Shown here: positions 21,830 through 30,235 of the stretch, piece by piece
Position numbering within the stretch: the stretch's first letter is position 1
Layout of the letters: each line of letters begins with the position of its first letter
Assembly (NCBI RefSeq): GCF_018919145.1
Contig: NZ_JAHLQJ010000012.1
Location: 1 to 64,000 of the forward strand
From: Paenibacillus brevis
Lineage (GTDB): Bacteria; Bacillota; Bacilli; Paenibacillales; Paenibacillaceae
Reading direction: 5' to 3'
Length of the DNA: 64,000 nucleotides
Notes under the pieces: generated by a model
What the model saw: only the letters and a program-made list of their open reading frames with translations
Databases searched by the model: none
What the model was told of the DNA's origin: nothing
Position numbers and translations under genes: made by a program

Positions 21830-22774
21830 TCAGGGAAGCCAGCGCATCAAAAAAGCTCTTGCATTCCCGGATAACCAGCCTGTCACAAGCTCCTCCGGAT
21901 AATATTTTAACAACAGATCGGCCCACTCCTCATATTTACCCGCATGCTCCAATCCCCTAACATGCTGATCAATTCCATCGAAATCAGATCCAAACATAAT
22001 ATGCTTCTCTCCGCCCAAGGCACACACATGATCCAGATGCGGTAAAATATCCATTCGCTCAACGGTCTTTGTCTGCTTCACAAACCAGGGGACAAAGGTG
22101 ATACCGATCCTCCCATCCAGCGAGACAAGCGCGCGAATCTGATCATCCTGCAGGTTGCGGGAATGAGGGCATACCGTATACGCATTGGAATGGGAAGCAA
22201 TCAGCGGCGTTCCGGCAGCCTCAGCCATACTCGCAAGCTCCCAGAATCCTTTTACCGATAAATGCGAGACATCCAGAATGATGCCAAGGCGTTGACAGAG
22301 GCGGACAAGCTCTCTTCCCGCCGGAGTCAGCCCTCCCCCTCTTGGTTCAAGAATGCCGTCGGCAGCCCAGTTGGCGTAATTCCAGGTGAGTCCCAGCAAG
22401 CGCACCCCCCGTTCATAGCAGACTTTTACATAATGCAGATTGCCCTCCAGTCCGTCCGCCCCTTCGATGGATAACAGTGCTCCTATTCTGCCCTGTCTCT
22501 CGGCCTCTTCCAGCTCTTGAGCCGTTCTGATCGGCATGATTCCTTGCGCAACAATCTCTGAGGCGTACAGGTCCAATTGATCCAGAATATGACCCATTTG
22601 CGGCTTGCCCAGCTTCTCCGACAGATAGATGGCAAAGCACTGCACCCCGACTCCGCCTTGAAGCATTCGCTTCACATTCACATCCAGCCGCTCATCATCG
22701 AAAAAATGGAGCTCCCGGTTGAGCTGAAGCTTGCTTAATGCATCACAATGCAAATCTATCATTCTCCGTGCCAT
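21830..22774 (-). CDS. Membrane dipeptidase family (M19) peptidase
   Basis: A 314-residue metallopeptidase of the renal dipeptidase family. Metal and active-site motifs are present: DLHCDAL near the start, SIEGADGLEG, LTWNYANWAADG, DVSHLS, SHSNAYTVCPHSRNL and GSDFDG. It hydrolyses dipeptides, probably with two zinc ions. No signal peptide is visible, so it should be cytosolic. GGAGGG lies 7 bases before the ATG at 22774. It lies between spoVS and korA. Confidence 0.9.
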   Translation of the reverse strand: MARRMIDLHCDALSKLQLNRELHFFDDERLDVNVKRMLQGGVGVQCFAIYLSEKLGKPQMGHILDQLDLYASEIVAQGIMPIRTAQELEEAERQGRIGALLSIEGADGLEGNLHYVKVCYERGVRLLGLTWNYANWAADGILEPRGGGLTPAGRELVRLCQRLGIILDVSHLSVKGFWELASMAEAAGTPLIASHSNAYTVCPHSRNLQDDQIRALVSLDGRIGITFVPWFVKQTKTVERMDILPHLDHVCALGGEKHIMFGSDFDGIDQHVRGLEHAGKYEEWADLLLKYYPEELVTGWLSGNARAFLMRWLP

Positions 22775-22827
22775 GTCAAATCCCTCCATTTTACATTACT
22801 GTATACCCCGTTTGTCCTGAAAGAATG

Positions 22828-22860
22828 CAAAAAAACCTGTCTACATGATCGTAAACAGGC
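22828..22860 (-). terminator. Terminator after spoVS
   Basis: On the minus strand GCCTGTTTAC and GTAGACAGGT pair, followed by a run of T (22829-22834). Confidence 0.75.
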
Positions 22861-22890
22861 TTCATTATCCTATATAGACTTCGCTGCTGC

Positions 22891-23151
22891 TTATCTCGGT
22901 TCTACGATCAGCTTAATCGCTGTGCGGTCTTCCCCATCAATGACGATATCCGTAAATGCCGGAATACAGATCAGATCGACACCGCTCGGCGCCACAAATC
23001 CCCGGGCAATCGCTACCGCTTTAATCGCTTGGTTCAGAGCCCCCGCCCCAATAGCTTGCAGTTCAGCTGCGCCGCGCTCTCTCAAGACGCCAGCAAGCGC
23101 ACCGGCTACGGAGTTGGGATTGGATTTTGCTGAAACTTTTAATACTTCCAT
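22891..23151 (-). CDS. spoVS: Stage V sporulation protein S
   Basis: An 86-residue SpoVS with the family's strongly conserved sequence (MEVLKVSAKSNPNSVAGALA, then GAGALNQAIKAVAIARGFVAPSG). It is an Alba-like small protein that affects septation and coat steps in sporulation. AGGAGG lies 8 bases before the ATG. A sigma-H-like promoter is placed just upstream (23204-23230), as expected from B. subtilis, and a terminator follows the stop. Confidence 0.96.
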   Translation of the reverse strand: MEVLKVSAKSNPNSVAGALAGVLRERGAAELQAIGAGALNQAIKAVAIARGFVAPSGVDLICIPAFTDIVIDGEDRTAIKLIVEPR

Positions 23152-23203
23152 GGCAACTACCTCCTGGGAAAAATGGTTTGCTCGATCCCACTATTAGAAA
23201 CAT

Positions 23204-23230
23204 ATTCGGGAGCGCTCAAATAATTCCTGC
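23204..23230 (-). promoter_or_regulatory. spoVS sigma-H-like promoter
   Basis: On the minus strand GCAGGAATT (23222-23230) is a perfect RNAGGAWWW -35. Eleven bases later CCCGAAT (23204-23210) matches RNNGAAT except at the first base. spoVS is known to be sigma-H controlled in B. subtilis. Confidence 0.65.
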
Positions 23231-23257
23231 TTTTTCCTGTATGGAGGGTTTACCCGT

Positions 23258-24052
23258 TTATTCCATGATCCACTCATCTTCCATCAATCGAATCTTCTCC
23301 AGCTTCCGGGCATGCCCGGTCGCTTCGTCAATATCCACTACACATCCGTGGAACTGCCATTTTCCCTCGCAGACCTGAAAGCGGACCGGCAATTGAGTTG
23401 TGAATTTACGCAGCACGGCCGTTCTCTCCATGCCTAAAATCCCTTCCCGAGAACCCACCATTCCAGCATCGGTCAAATACGCCGTTCCTTGCGGAAGAAT
23501 CGTGTCGTCATTGCTTTGCACATGGGTATGCGTACCCACGACCAGAGATGCCCGACCGTCCAGGTGCCAGCCCATGGCGATTTTCTCCGAGGTCGCTTCG
23601 GCATGAAAGTCTACAAGAATGCATTTATGCTTCTTGGATAATGCCGAGACGAGCTCATCCGCCGCACGGAACGGGTCATCAATGGCCGGCAGGAACGTCC
23701 GTCCCATCAGGTTAATCAAGGCAAGCTCCTTGCCTCCGGCACGGATAATCGTATGGCCTGTGCCTGGTGTGCCTTCCGGAAAATTGGCCGGACGAACCAT
23801 ACGTGGTTCATCATCAATAAAATCAAAAATCTCTTTGTTATCCCAGGTATGGTTGCCCATCGTCAGTCCATGAATACCCATCTCAAAAAACTCGCGGGCA
23901 ATCTTGGCCGTAATCCCTCTTCCTGATGCGGCATTCTCACCATTTGCAATAATGATATGAGGATTATATTTCGATTTCAGATGCGGCAAGGTTGCCTTTA
24001 ATGCCTTTCGTCCTGTATTACCTACAATGTCTCCAATAAACAGTACTTTGAT
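23258..24052 (-). CDS. ymdB: YmdB-type 2',3'-cyclic phosphodiesterase/metallophosphoesterase, ATC start
   Basis: A TIGR00282-type phosphoesterase with two-metal motifs (FIGDIVG, NGENAASG, TMGNHTWDNKE, VDFHAEATSEK, GTHTHVQ). In B. subtilis YmdB controls biofilm and motility choice and binds RNase Y, whose gene is directly upstream here. The first standard in-frame start is a TTG at 23989, which would delete the first 21 residues, including the metal-binding GD. The frame instead runs back to an ATC at 24052-24050 with GGAGG 7 bases upstream and an in-frame TGA just before that. From the ATC the protein is 264 residues, the length I recall for B. subtilis YmdB. Confidence 0.88.
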   Translation of the reverse strand: MKVLFIGDIVGNTGRKALKATLPHLKSKYNPHIIIANGENAASGRGITAKIAREFFEMGIHGLTMGNHTWDNKEIFDFIDDEPRMVRPANFPEGTPGTGHTIIRAGGKELALINLMGRTFLPAIDDPFRAADELVSALSKKHKCILVDFHAEATSEKIAMGWHLDGRASLVVGTHTHVQSNDDTILPQGTAYLTDAGMVGSREGILGMERTAVLRKFTTQLPVRFQVCEGKWQFHGCVVDIDEATGHARKLEKIRLMEDEWIME

Positions 24053-24113
24053 ATTGTCTCCTCCTCACTGGCTAGCCTGCAGAAGCTGGCTGCTTGAAGT
24101 TCTATTAGACGTG

Positions 24114-24140
24114 AAAAAGCGGCCCCGCGGGGGGCCACTT
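24114..24140 (-). terminator. Terminator after rny
   Basis: GTGGCCCC and GGGGCCGC pair around a short GC loop, with TTTTT following on the minus strand. Confidence 0.75.
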
Positions 24141-24153
24141 TTCAGCATGTCCT

Positions 24154-25695
24154 TTACTTCGCGTATTCAACCGCCCGTGTCTCACGGATTACGGTAACCT
24201 TGATATGCCCCGGATAATCCAGTTCATTTTCAATCGTCTTCGTAATGTCTCTTGCCAGACGGAATGCTTCCGCATCATCAATCTTCTCAGGCTGCACCAT
24301 TACGCGCACCTCGCGACCTGCTTGGATCGCGAACGATTTCTCGACACCCTCGAATGATTCGGAAATTTCCTCGAGCTTCTCCAAACGGCGAATATACGTC
24401 TCCAGCGTCTCGCGGCGTGCTCCCGGTCTTGCGGCCGACAATGCGTCAGCTGCACCGACGAGCATGGCGATCACAGAGGTCGCTTCGCAATCACCATGGT
24501 GGGAAGCGATACTGTTGATGACCACCGGATGTTCTTTATACTTCTTAGCTAATTCTACGCCGATTTCGACATGAGATCCTTCCACTTCATGATCAAGCGC
24601 CTTACCAATGTCATGCAGCAACCCGGCCCGCTTGGCAAGCGTAATATCCTCGCCCAGCTCTCCGGCCATCAGGCCAGCCAGATATGCTACCTCCATGGAA
24701 TGCTTCAGCACGTTTTGTCCATAGCTTGTCCGAAATTTGAGTCGTCCCAAAATCTTGATCAGATCCGGATGCAGCGCATGAACACCCACCTCGAAGGTAG
24801 CCTGTTCGCCGTATTCCCGAATCCGTTCATCCACCTCGCGCCGGGACTTATCAACCATTTCTTCGATCCGCGCAGGGTGAATACGTCCGTCCGCCACCAG
24901 CTTCTCCAGTGCGGTACGGGCAATCTCCCGGCGGATTGGATCAAAGCCCGAAAGAATAACTGCTTCCGGTGTATCATCAATAATGAGGTCAATACCGGTC
25001 AGTGTCTCCAGTGCACGGATATTACGGCCTTCACGTCCGATAATCCGGCCCTTCATCTCTTCATTCGGCAAGGTTACTACCGAGACGGTTGTCTCAGCTA
25101 CATGGTCAGCTGCGCAGCGCTGGATGGCCAACGCAATGATTTCACGGGATTTCTTATCCGCTTCCTCTTTCGCTTGCTGTTCAATGTCCTTGATCATTTG
25201 GGCTGTCTCATGGCGAACTTCCTGCTCCACATTGTTGAGAATAATGGTGCGGGCATCCTCCATGCTCAAATTCGAAATTCGTTCAAGCTCTTGAACTTGA
25301 CTCTTGTAAATCAAGTCGATCTGCTGCTGTGTCTCTTCGATCCGCTTCTCTTTGCCGGCTACTTGCTCTTCTTTACGTTCCAGCGATTCCAATTTTTTAT
25401 CCAGCGACTCTTCCTTTTGCAACAATCGTCTTTCTTGTCGTTGAATTTCATTCCGACGTTCACGAATGTCTTTATCAGCTTCGTTTCTCAGCTTATGGAC
25501 TTCGTCCTTAGCTTCAAGAACCGTTTCCTTTTTCAGCGCTTCTGCTTCCTTCTTCGCATTTTCTACAATCTGAGCGGCAGCAGTTTCCGCACTGGAAATT
25601 TTAGCTTCTGCAAGAGATTTGCGAATAAAATATCCGATCCCGAACCCAAAGAATAAAGCGGCGGCAACGAGAGCGATCCAGATTCCCTCATGCAT
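24154..25695 (-). CDS. rny: Ribonuclease Y
   Basis: A 513-residue membrane-anchored endoribonuclease. An N-terminal transmembrane helix ([20 protein letters not shown]) is followed by a long charged coiled coil (about 30-200), a KH domain ([15 protein letters not shown]) and an HD domain ([12 protein letters not shown]). It starts mRNA decay in Bacillota. GGGGAGGTG lies 7 bases before the ATG at 25695. The gene order recA-recX-rny-ymdB-spoVS follows B. subtilis closely. ricA, whose product directs RNase Y in B. subtilis, is also in this window. Confidence 0.96.
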   Translation of the reverse strand: MHEGIWIALVAAALFFGFGIGYFIRKSLAEAKISSAETAAAQIVENAKKEAEALKKETVLEAKDEVHKLRNEADKDIRERRNEIQRQERRLLQKEESLDKKLESLERKEEQVAGKEKRIEETQQQIDLIYKSQVQELERISNLSMEDARTIILNNVEQEVRHETAQMIKDIEQQAKEEADKKSREIIALAIQRCAADHVAETTVSVVTLPNEEMKGRIIGREGRNIRALETLTGIDLIIDDTPEAVILSGFDPIRREIARTALEKLVADGRIHPARIEEMVDKSRREVDERIREYGEQATFEVGVHALHPDLIKILGRLKFRTSYGQNVLKHSMEVAYLAGLMAGELGEDITLAKRAGLLHDIGKALDHEVEGSHVEIGVELAKKYKEHPVVINSIASHHGDCEATSVIAMLVGAADALSAARPGARRETLETYIRRLEKLEEISESFEGVEKSFAIQAGREVRVMVQPEKIDDAEAFRLARDITKTIENELDYPGHIKVTVIRETRAVEYAK

Positions 25696-25881
25696 CTGTT
25701 CACCTCCCCGCTGTTTCCTCCAAGGCATTCCCTGGGATGCTTGCAGTTGTAATTTTCACATTCATCATTATTACAAAAATTCATTAAAGGCTGCACTGCC
25801 TTCATGACTGACAAATTGAATCCTTCACGGAGTCATTAATTTGGAAGGAAAAAAGACTCCATTTAAAGTAGATTCATGTTC

Positions 25882-25911
25882 ATTTTATTATTTGTCAAAA
25901 GAAATTGTCAA
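25882..25911 (-). promoter_or_regulatory. Probable rny promoter
   Basis: On the minus strand TTGACA (25906-25911), 18 bases, TAAAAT (25882-25887). The leader to rny is about 180 bases and includes a GGAGTC/GACTCC inverted repeat. Confidence 0.55.
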
Positions 25912-25943
25912 GTAAATGACAGCACTTGTCCGCTTCTGGCGGA

Positions 25944-26837
25944 TTATTCCTCCCATTCTTCGTCATCTGCGCTGTTTAATCCTTCCTGTTCGATGATATT
26001 GCGGAGCACCCGCGAGACAAGTGATCCTGAATAACCGCGGCGCATTAAAAAAGCGCCTGTTTTTCGTTTTCGATCCTGGAGTTCTCCTGTGGATGACCGC
26101 CATTTCTTCAAAGCCAGCTCATGAGCGCTATTCCGTTCCTCTTCCTCACTGACCATCCCGAGCGCTTCCTCGATTAGCGGCTTCTCGACGCCTTTCTGAC
26201 GAAGTTCATGTCTTACCCACATTTTCCCCTTGCCCCGGCTACTAACACGCTGCTGGGCCCATTCCTGTGCGTATACAGCATCGTCAATCAGCTTCTCCTC
26301 CCGAAGGCGTCTCAGGACCTCCTCGGCAATATCTTTGCCCCAGCCTTTTTCCTCCAGCCGCATCCCGATTTCATAAGAGGTCCTCATCTTGCGGCTCAGC
26401 GCAGTCAAGGCATCGGTGTATGCCCGTTGCCGTTCATCAGCCAGGACGATTTCCTCCAGCTCTTCACGGGTAAAGCCAGAGCCTTTCATCATCCGATATT
26501 TAATCATTACATCTTCATGAATCTCTAATGCATATGTACCGAAGGAGATCCGGTAGCGGTGCTTCGGCCGCTTCAAAAGACTTACCGATGTAATGATCAG
26601 CTCTCCGTCTGCAGGGAACGCATCAATCCCCTTCGCAGATTCCTGAATGGAGGAAGAATCAGAAGAAGAATCATTAAAAGTATCGGAATGCTTCCGGGCC
26701 TTGTTCGTGCTTAGCGCTCTGCCTGTATCCCAAAAATCTTCATCGGATATGTCAACAACATCCTGCGCCCGCTCCGATCCGCCTCTACTCCTCGCATCGC
26801 GGTAATCGCGTTCACTTGGTTCTCCGTTTCCTTTCAT
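25944..26837 (-). CDS. recX: RecX regulator of RecA
   Basis: A 297-residue RecX. The typical helical repeats start at about residue 115 (DALTALSRKMRTSYEIGMRLEEKGW, VLRRLREEKLIDDAVYAQEW, VRHELRQKGVEKPLIEEAL). The first 75 residues are a Ser/Asp-rich low-complexity extension not usual for the family. RecX modulates RecA filaments. It lies just downstream of recA on the same strand, with family B copy B5 between them. GGAGATGATG precedes the ATG. Confidence 0.92.
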   Translation of the reverse strand: MKGNGEPSERDYRDARSRGGSERAQDVVDISDEDFWDTGRALSTNKARKHSDTFNDSSSDSSSIQESAKGIDAFPADGELIITSVSLLKRPKHRYRISFGTYALEIHEDVMIKYRMMKGSGFTREELEEIVLADERQRAYTDALTALSRKMRTSYEIGMRLEEKGWGKDIAEEVLRRLREEKLIDDAVYAQEWAQQRVSSRGKGKMWVRHELRQKGVEKPLIEEALGMVSEEEERNSAHELALKKWRSSTGELQDRKRKTGAFLMRRGYSGSLVSRVLRNIIEQEGLNSADDEEWEE

Positions 26838-26930
26838 GAGTCATCATCTCCAGTCCTGAACATGCTAAAGCGCTCTGTCCGGGGGAGCATCCCCCGCTCC
26901 AGAGCGCCAGAATAAACGATATGTTACTAT

Positions 26931-26998
26931 AAGAGGTTGTTCAAAAAGTCATCTTTTGATCACGCGGTGCTGAAAAGCTGACGTTTTGCACTCGAACT
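26931..26998 (-). repeat. Family B MITE-like repeat, internally deleted copy (B5)
   Basis: On the minus strand CAGCTTTTCAGCACCG from the left end is joined directly to CGTGATCAAAAGATGAC and the terminal TTTTTGAACAACCTCTTATAG from the right end. The central 140 bases are gone. It starts 5-6 bases after the recA stop codon. Confidence 0.78.
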
Positions 26999-27003
26999 AT
27001 GAA

Positions 27004-28065
27004 TTATTCTTCATCAAACAGCGCTTGTTCTTCCTGCGCTTCCTCCTCCAGCTCACTGGCCGAGGCAGGGGTCACCGAAGTGGTTAAATTGCTAGCTTCA
27101 CGAATCTTTTGTTCAATCGTATTGGAAATCTCCGTATGCTCCTTCAGATACTGCTTCGCATTCTCACGTCCTTGGCCAAGGCGCTCTCCCGAGAAGGAAT
27201 ACCATGCCCCGGATTTATCTACGATATCCATCTCAACCCCGATATCGATAATGCTTCCTTCCTTGGAGATTCCCTCACCATACATAATATCGATCTCCGC
27301 TTGCTTGAACGGAGGTGCTACCTTGTTCTTTACAACCTTGACTCTCGTACGGTTGCCGACCATGTCATTGCCCATCTTGATCGTCTCAATACGACGCACA
27401 TCCAGACGAACCGAAGAATAGAACTTCAACGCCCGTCCGCCCGGCGTTGTCTCCGGATTACCGAACATAATACCAACCTTCTCGCGCAATTGGTTGATGA
27501 AGATAGCAATCGTCTTCGACTTGCTGATGGCACCGGACAGCTTGCGCAGTGCTTGAGACATCAGGCGCGCCTGCAAGCCTACATGGGAATCCCCCATTTC
27601 GCCTTCGATCTCAGCCTTCGGTACAAGGGCCGCAACGGAGTCAATAACGATGATATCCACAGCGCCGCTCCGCACAAGTGCTTCTGCGATTTCCAACGCC
27701 TGCTCACCAGTATCCGGCTGGGACAGCAGAAGCTCATCAATATTCACGCCTAACTTGCTGGAATAGAGCGGGTCCAGCGCATGCTCTGCATCGATGAAGG
27801 CAGCTTGTCCTCCAGCCTTCTGAACCTCTGCAATGGCATGCAAGGCAACTGTAGTCTTACCGGAGGATTCCGGTCCGTATACTTCAATAATCCGACCGCG
27901 AGGAAATCCTCCGATCCCAAGTGCAATATCTAGAGCAATCGATCCGCTCGGCACAACCTCCACTTGCATATGCGTGGACTCTCCAAGCTTCATGATTGAA
28001 CCTTTTCCGAATTGTTTTTCTATTTGACGAAGCGCCATATCCAGCGCAGCACGACGATCTGACAA
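27004..28065 (-). CDS. recA: RecA recombinase
   Basis: A 353-residue RecA with Walker [10 protein letters not shown] (about 64-72), Walker [12 protein letters not shown]2 loop region [16 protein letters not shown] and an acidic C-terminal tail. It drives strand exchange and LexA self-cleavage. The start is TTG (28065), with AAGGATGTGAG upstream. A textbook promoter and LexA box lie upstream (28127-28178). No intein or other interruption is present. Confidence 0.98.
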   Translation of the reverse strand: MSDRRAALDMALRQIEKQFGKGSIMKLGESTHMQVEVVPSGSIALDIALGIGGFPRGRIIEVYGPESSGKTTVALHAIAEVQKAGGQAAFIDAEHALDPLYSSKLGVNIDELLLSQPDTGEQALEIAEALVRSGAVDIIVIDSVAALVPKAEIEGEMGDSHVGLQARLMSQALRKLSGAISKSKTIAIFINQLREKVGIMFGNPETTPGGRALKFYSSVRLDVRRIETIKMGNDMVGNRTRVKVVKNKVAPPFKQAEIDIMYGEGISKEGSIIDIGVEMDIVDKSGAWYSFSGERLGQGRENAKQYLKEHTEISNTIEQKIREASNLTTSVTPASASELEEEAQEEQALFDEE

Positions 28066-28126
28066 TCAGCTCACATCCTTCAATATGATAGGTAAAACAC
28101 GATATCATTTGTTTCTTACGTACTTA

Positions 28127-28155
28127 ATTGTACCTTGTTTTGATAAGTTTGCCAA
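28127..28155 (-). promoter_or_regulatory. recA promoter (sigma-A type)
   Basis: On the minus strand TTGGCA (28150-28155), 17 bases, TACAAT (28127-28132). Transcription should start about 55 bases before the TTG start codon. Confidence 0.85.
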
Positions 28156-28164
28156 GCATTTTTT

Positions 28165-28178
28165 CGAACATACATTCG
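28165..28178. promoter_or_regulatory. LexA (SOS) box upstream of recA
   Basis: The minus-strand sequence CGAATGTATGTTCG matches the Bacillota LexA/DinR box CGAACRNRYGTTYC closely and has CGAA/TTCG dyad ends. It lies 9 bases upstream of the recA -35. Confidence 0.85.
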
Positions 28179-28240
28179 CAATTTTATTCCCCTGCCTCCA
28201 GCACCTCCTCCCGCTAAGAAATTCAAAATCCGCTAATCAC

Positions 28241-28285
28241 AAAAAAAGAACCGCAGCGCTACTGAAACAGTTCGCTACGGTTCTT
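28241..28285 (-). terminator. Terminator after cinA
   Basis: On the minus strand AAGAACCGTAGCG and CGCTGCGGTTCTT form a 13-bp stem (one G-T pair) followed by TTTTTT. It separates cinA from the recA promoter. Confidence 0.88.
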
Positions 28286-28363
28286 CCGTACATTTAGTAT
28301 AACCCGAACCTTCGCCGATTGGCAATGGATAGGGCATTATCGCGGGATGCCCCTGCATCTATG

Positions 28364-29629
28364 CTACCCCTTTTGCTGCTCCGATTTCAGCCGTCTCCAT
28401 AGATGGTACAGCACAGTCTTCGCAGACCGAAGCCGGATCGTGTCTCTGTTCCCCTTCAGATTAAGCTCCAGCACCTCGGTATCCCCATCTCTTCTGGAGA
28501 TGCCGATATATACGAGTCCGACAGGCTTGCGCTCTGAATAGGCCGGGCCGGCCACGCCGGTGACAGAGAGCCCGAAATCCGTATCCACAATCATGCGAAC
28601 CTGTTCCGCAAGCACCTTGGCGGTCTCCGCGCTAACGGCTCCCGGAGCATGCTCGCCTTCCAGCAGGTCATGAGGGACATTCAGCAGCTTCTCCTTCATC
28701 GCATTGGAATAACACACGATCCCCCCGAGGAACACCGTAGCGCTGCCAGGAATACTGGTAATCGTCTGCATCAGCAGCCCGCCGGTGCAGCTCTCTGCCG
28801 CACTGACCGTAAGTCCCTGCTCTGTCATCAGATCAACGATTGTCTTCTCAATCGGAACGTCCTCAGTCGCGTACAGATGCTCCGGCAGGCGCCGGGCAAT
28901 TTCCGACTCCAGACCCTCAAGCCGCTCCAACGCTTCCACTTCCGAGGCCGCTTTGGTCGATAAGCGGATCGTTACCTCGCTCTCCTTCGCATAGGGAGCC
29001 AAGGTCGGATCAGTTTGCTGCTCAATCAGATCAAGCAGTCTTGTCTCCAGGCCGGATTCACCAATCCCAGCAAATTTCAGCATCTTGGAGTACAGGGCCC
29101 GTTCCTCCGTTAACACATGCTGGAGAATCCAAGGCTTCGCCTGATGCTCGAACATCGGCTTCAATTCCGACGGCGGACCGGGCAGCAAAATATAAAACTT
29201 GCTGTCATGGGCAATCGCGTTGCCAACCGCAAGTCCGGTCTCATTGGCAAGCGGAGTAGCTCCGTCAATCACGAGCGCCTGACGGCGGTTGTTCTCTGTC
29301 ATGGGTACCTTGCGCCCTTGAAAGAACTTCTCTACATTATCCATAGCCACCCGGTCAATGTGCAAACCGCGTCCCAGCACAGCCGCCAAAGCGTCTTTCG
29401 TCAGATCGTCCTGTGTTGGTCCAAGGCCGCCTGTGAACAATAGAATATCCGCCCGTTTCGCCGCAGTCTCAATCGCCTCGGATAGTCGGGACAGATTATC
29501 CCCCACCACGGTCTGGAAATAAACATCTATCCCGAGTGAAGCAAGCTCCCGGGATAGATACTGGGCATTACTATTTACAATTTGTCCGAGCAATAGCTCG
29601 GTCCCTACAGCAATCAGTTCAGCCTTCAT
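28364..29629 (-). CDS. cinA: CinA family nicotinamide mononucleotide deamidase-related protein
   Basis: A 421-residue protein with an N-terminal molybdopterin-binding-like domain (GTELLLGQIVNSNAQYLS, TGGLGPTQDDLT) and a C-terminal NMN amidase domain (SAAESCTGGLLMQTIT, VCYSNAMKEKLL, GVAGP). It is linked to pyridine nucleotide repair and, by operon with recA, to competence and DNA damage. AAGGAG lies 9 bases before the ATG. It follows pgsA closely, matching B. subtilis order. Confidence 0.95.
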   Translation of the reverse strand: MKAELIAVGTELLLGQIVNSNAQYLSRELASLGIDVYFQTVVGDNLSRLSEAIETAAKRADILLFTGGLGPTQDDLTKDALAAVLGRGLHIDRVAMDNVEKFFQGRKVPMTENNRRQALVIDGATPLANETGLAVGNAIAHDSKFYILLPGPPSELKPMFEHQAKPWILQHVLTEERALYSKMLKFAGIGESGLETRLLDLIEQQTDPTLAPYAKESEVTIRLSTKAASEVEALERLEGLESEIARRLPEHLYATEDVPIEKTIVDLMTEQGLTVSAAESCTGGLLMQTITSIPGSATVFLGGIVCYSNAMKEKLLNVPHDLLEGEHAPGAVSAETAKVLAEQVRMIVDTDFGLSVTGVAGPAYSERKPVGLVYIGISRRDGDTEVLELNLKGNRDTIRLRSAKTVLYHLWRRLKSEQQKG

Positions 29630-29641
29630 ATGAAAGTCTCC

Positions 29642-30235
29642 TTACATTTTCGAAAAGTTCAGTACAGACTTGTTCTTCACGAAATAATCGATCCCCGAGT
29701 AGATCGTGATCAGCGCGGCAAGCCAGATCAGGATCACATCAAACGGAATATTCAGCCACACAAACGGGAAATTGTTCAGCAGCAGAGCCGAGATTGCGAC
29801 AATCTGGGTAATTGTCTTGGCCTTACCCCAATTGCTGGCAGCAATGACCGAGCCCTCCAGAAGGGCAACCTCCCGCAAGCCTGTTACTGCAAACTCCCTC
29901 GCTATAATCACGATAGAGATCCATGCATCACATTTGCCCATGGCCGTCAGTGCGATCAGTACCGAAGCCACAAGAAGCTTGTCAGCAAGGGGGTCAAGCA
30001 GCTTGCCGAGATTGGTCACCAGGTTATGCTTGCGCGCAATATATCCGTCAATCCCGTCAGTGCTTGCGGCAATAATAAAGATCAAGGCTGCAATCAACTG
30101 GTTCAAAGGCAGCGAGTAATCTCCGATCTCAATCGCAAAAGACCACCAGGCAGTATCAATATCAACCAATAAAAAGACCAGCATCAGCGGAATCATAAAG
30201 ATCCGGGCTAGCGTAATCCGATTTGGCAGGTTCAC
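29642..30235 (-). CDS. pgsA: Phosphatidylglycerophosphate synthase
   Basis: A 197-residue polytopic membrane protein. It transfers phosphatidyl from CDP-diacylglycerol to glycerol-3-phosphate. The CDP-alcohol phosphotransferase motif DG-x2-GY-x-AR-x8-G-x3-D-x3-D is seen at about residues 63-85 (DGIDGYIARKHN, GKLLDPLADK). The start is GTG with GGGGAGGGAG upstream and overlaps the rimO stop by two bases. The hydrophobic C-terminal half gives about five membrane segments in total. Confidence 0.95.
   Translation of the reverse strand: MNLPNRITLARIFMIPLMLVFLLVDIDTAWWSFAIEIGDYSLPLNQLIAALIFIIAASTDGIDGYIARKHNLVTNLGKLLDPLADKLLVASVLIALTAMGKCDAWISIVIIAREFAVTGLREVALLEGSVIAASNWGKAKTITQIVAISALLLNNFPFVWLNIPFDVILIWLAALITIYSGIDYFVKNKSVLNFSKM

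Noticed and set aside
24571-25656. A 361-codon plus-strand frame opposite rny
   Set aside because: It lies wholly antisense to RNase Y, has no family motif and no ribosome binding site; it is a shadow of the coiled-coil coding sequence.
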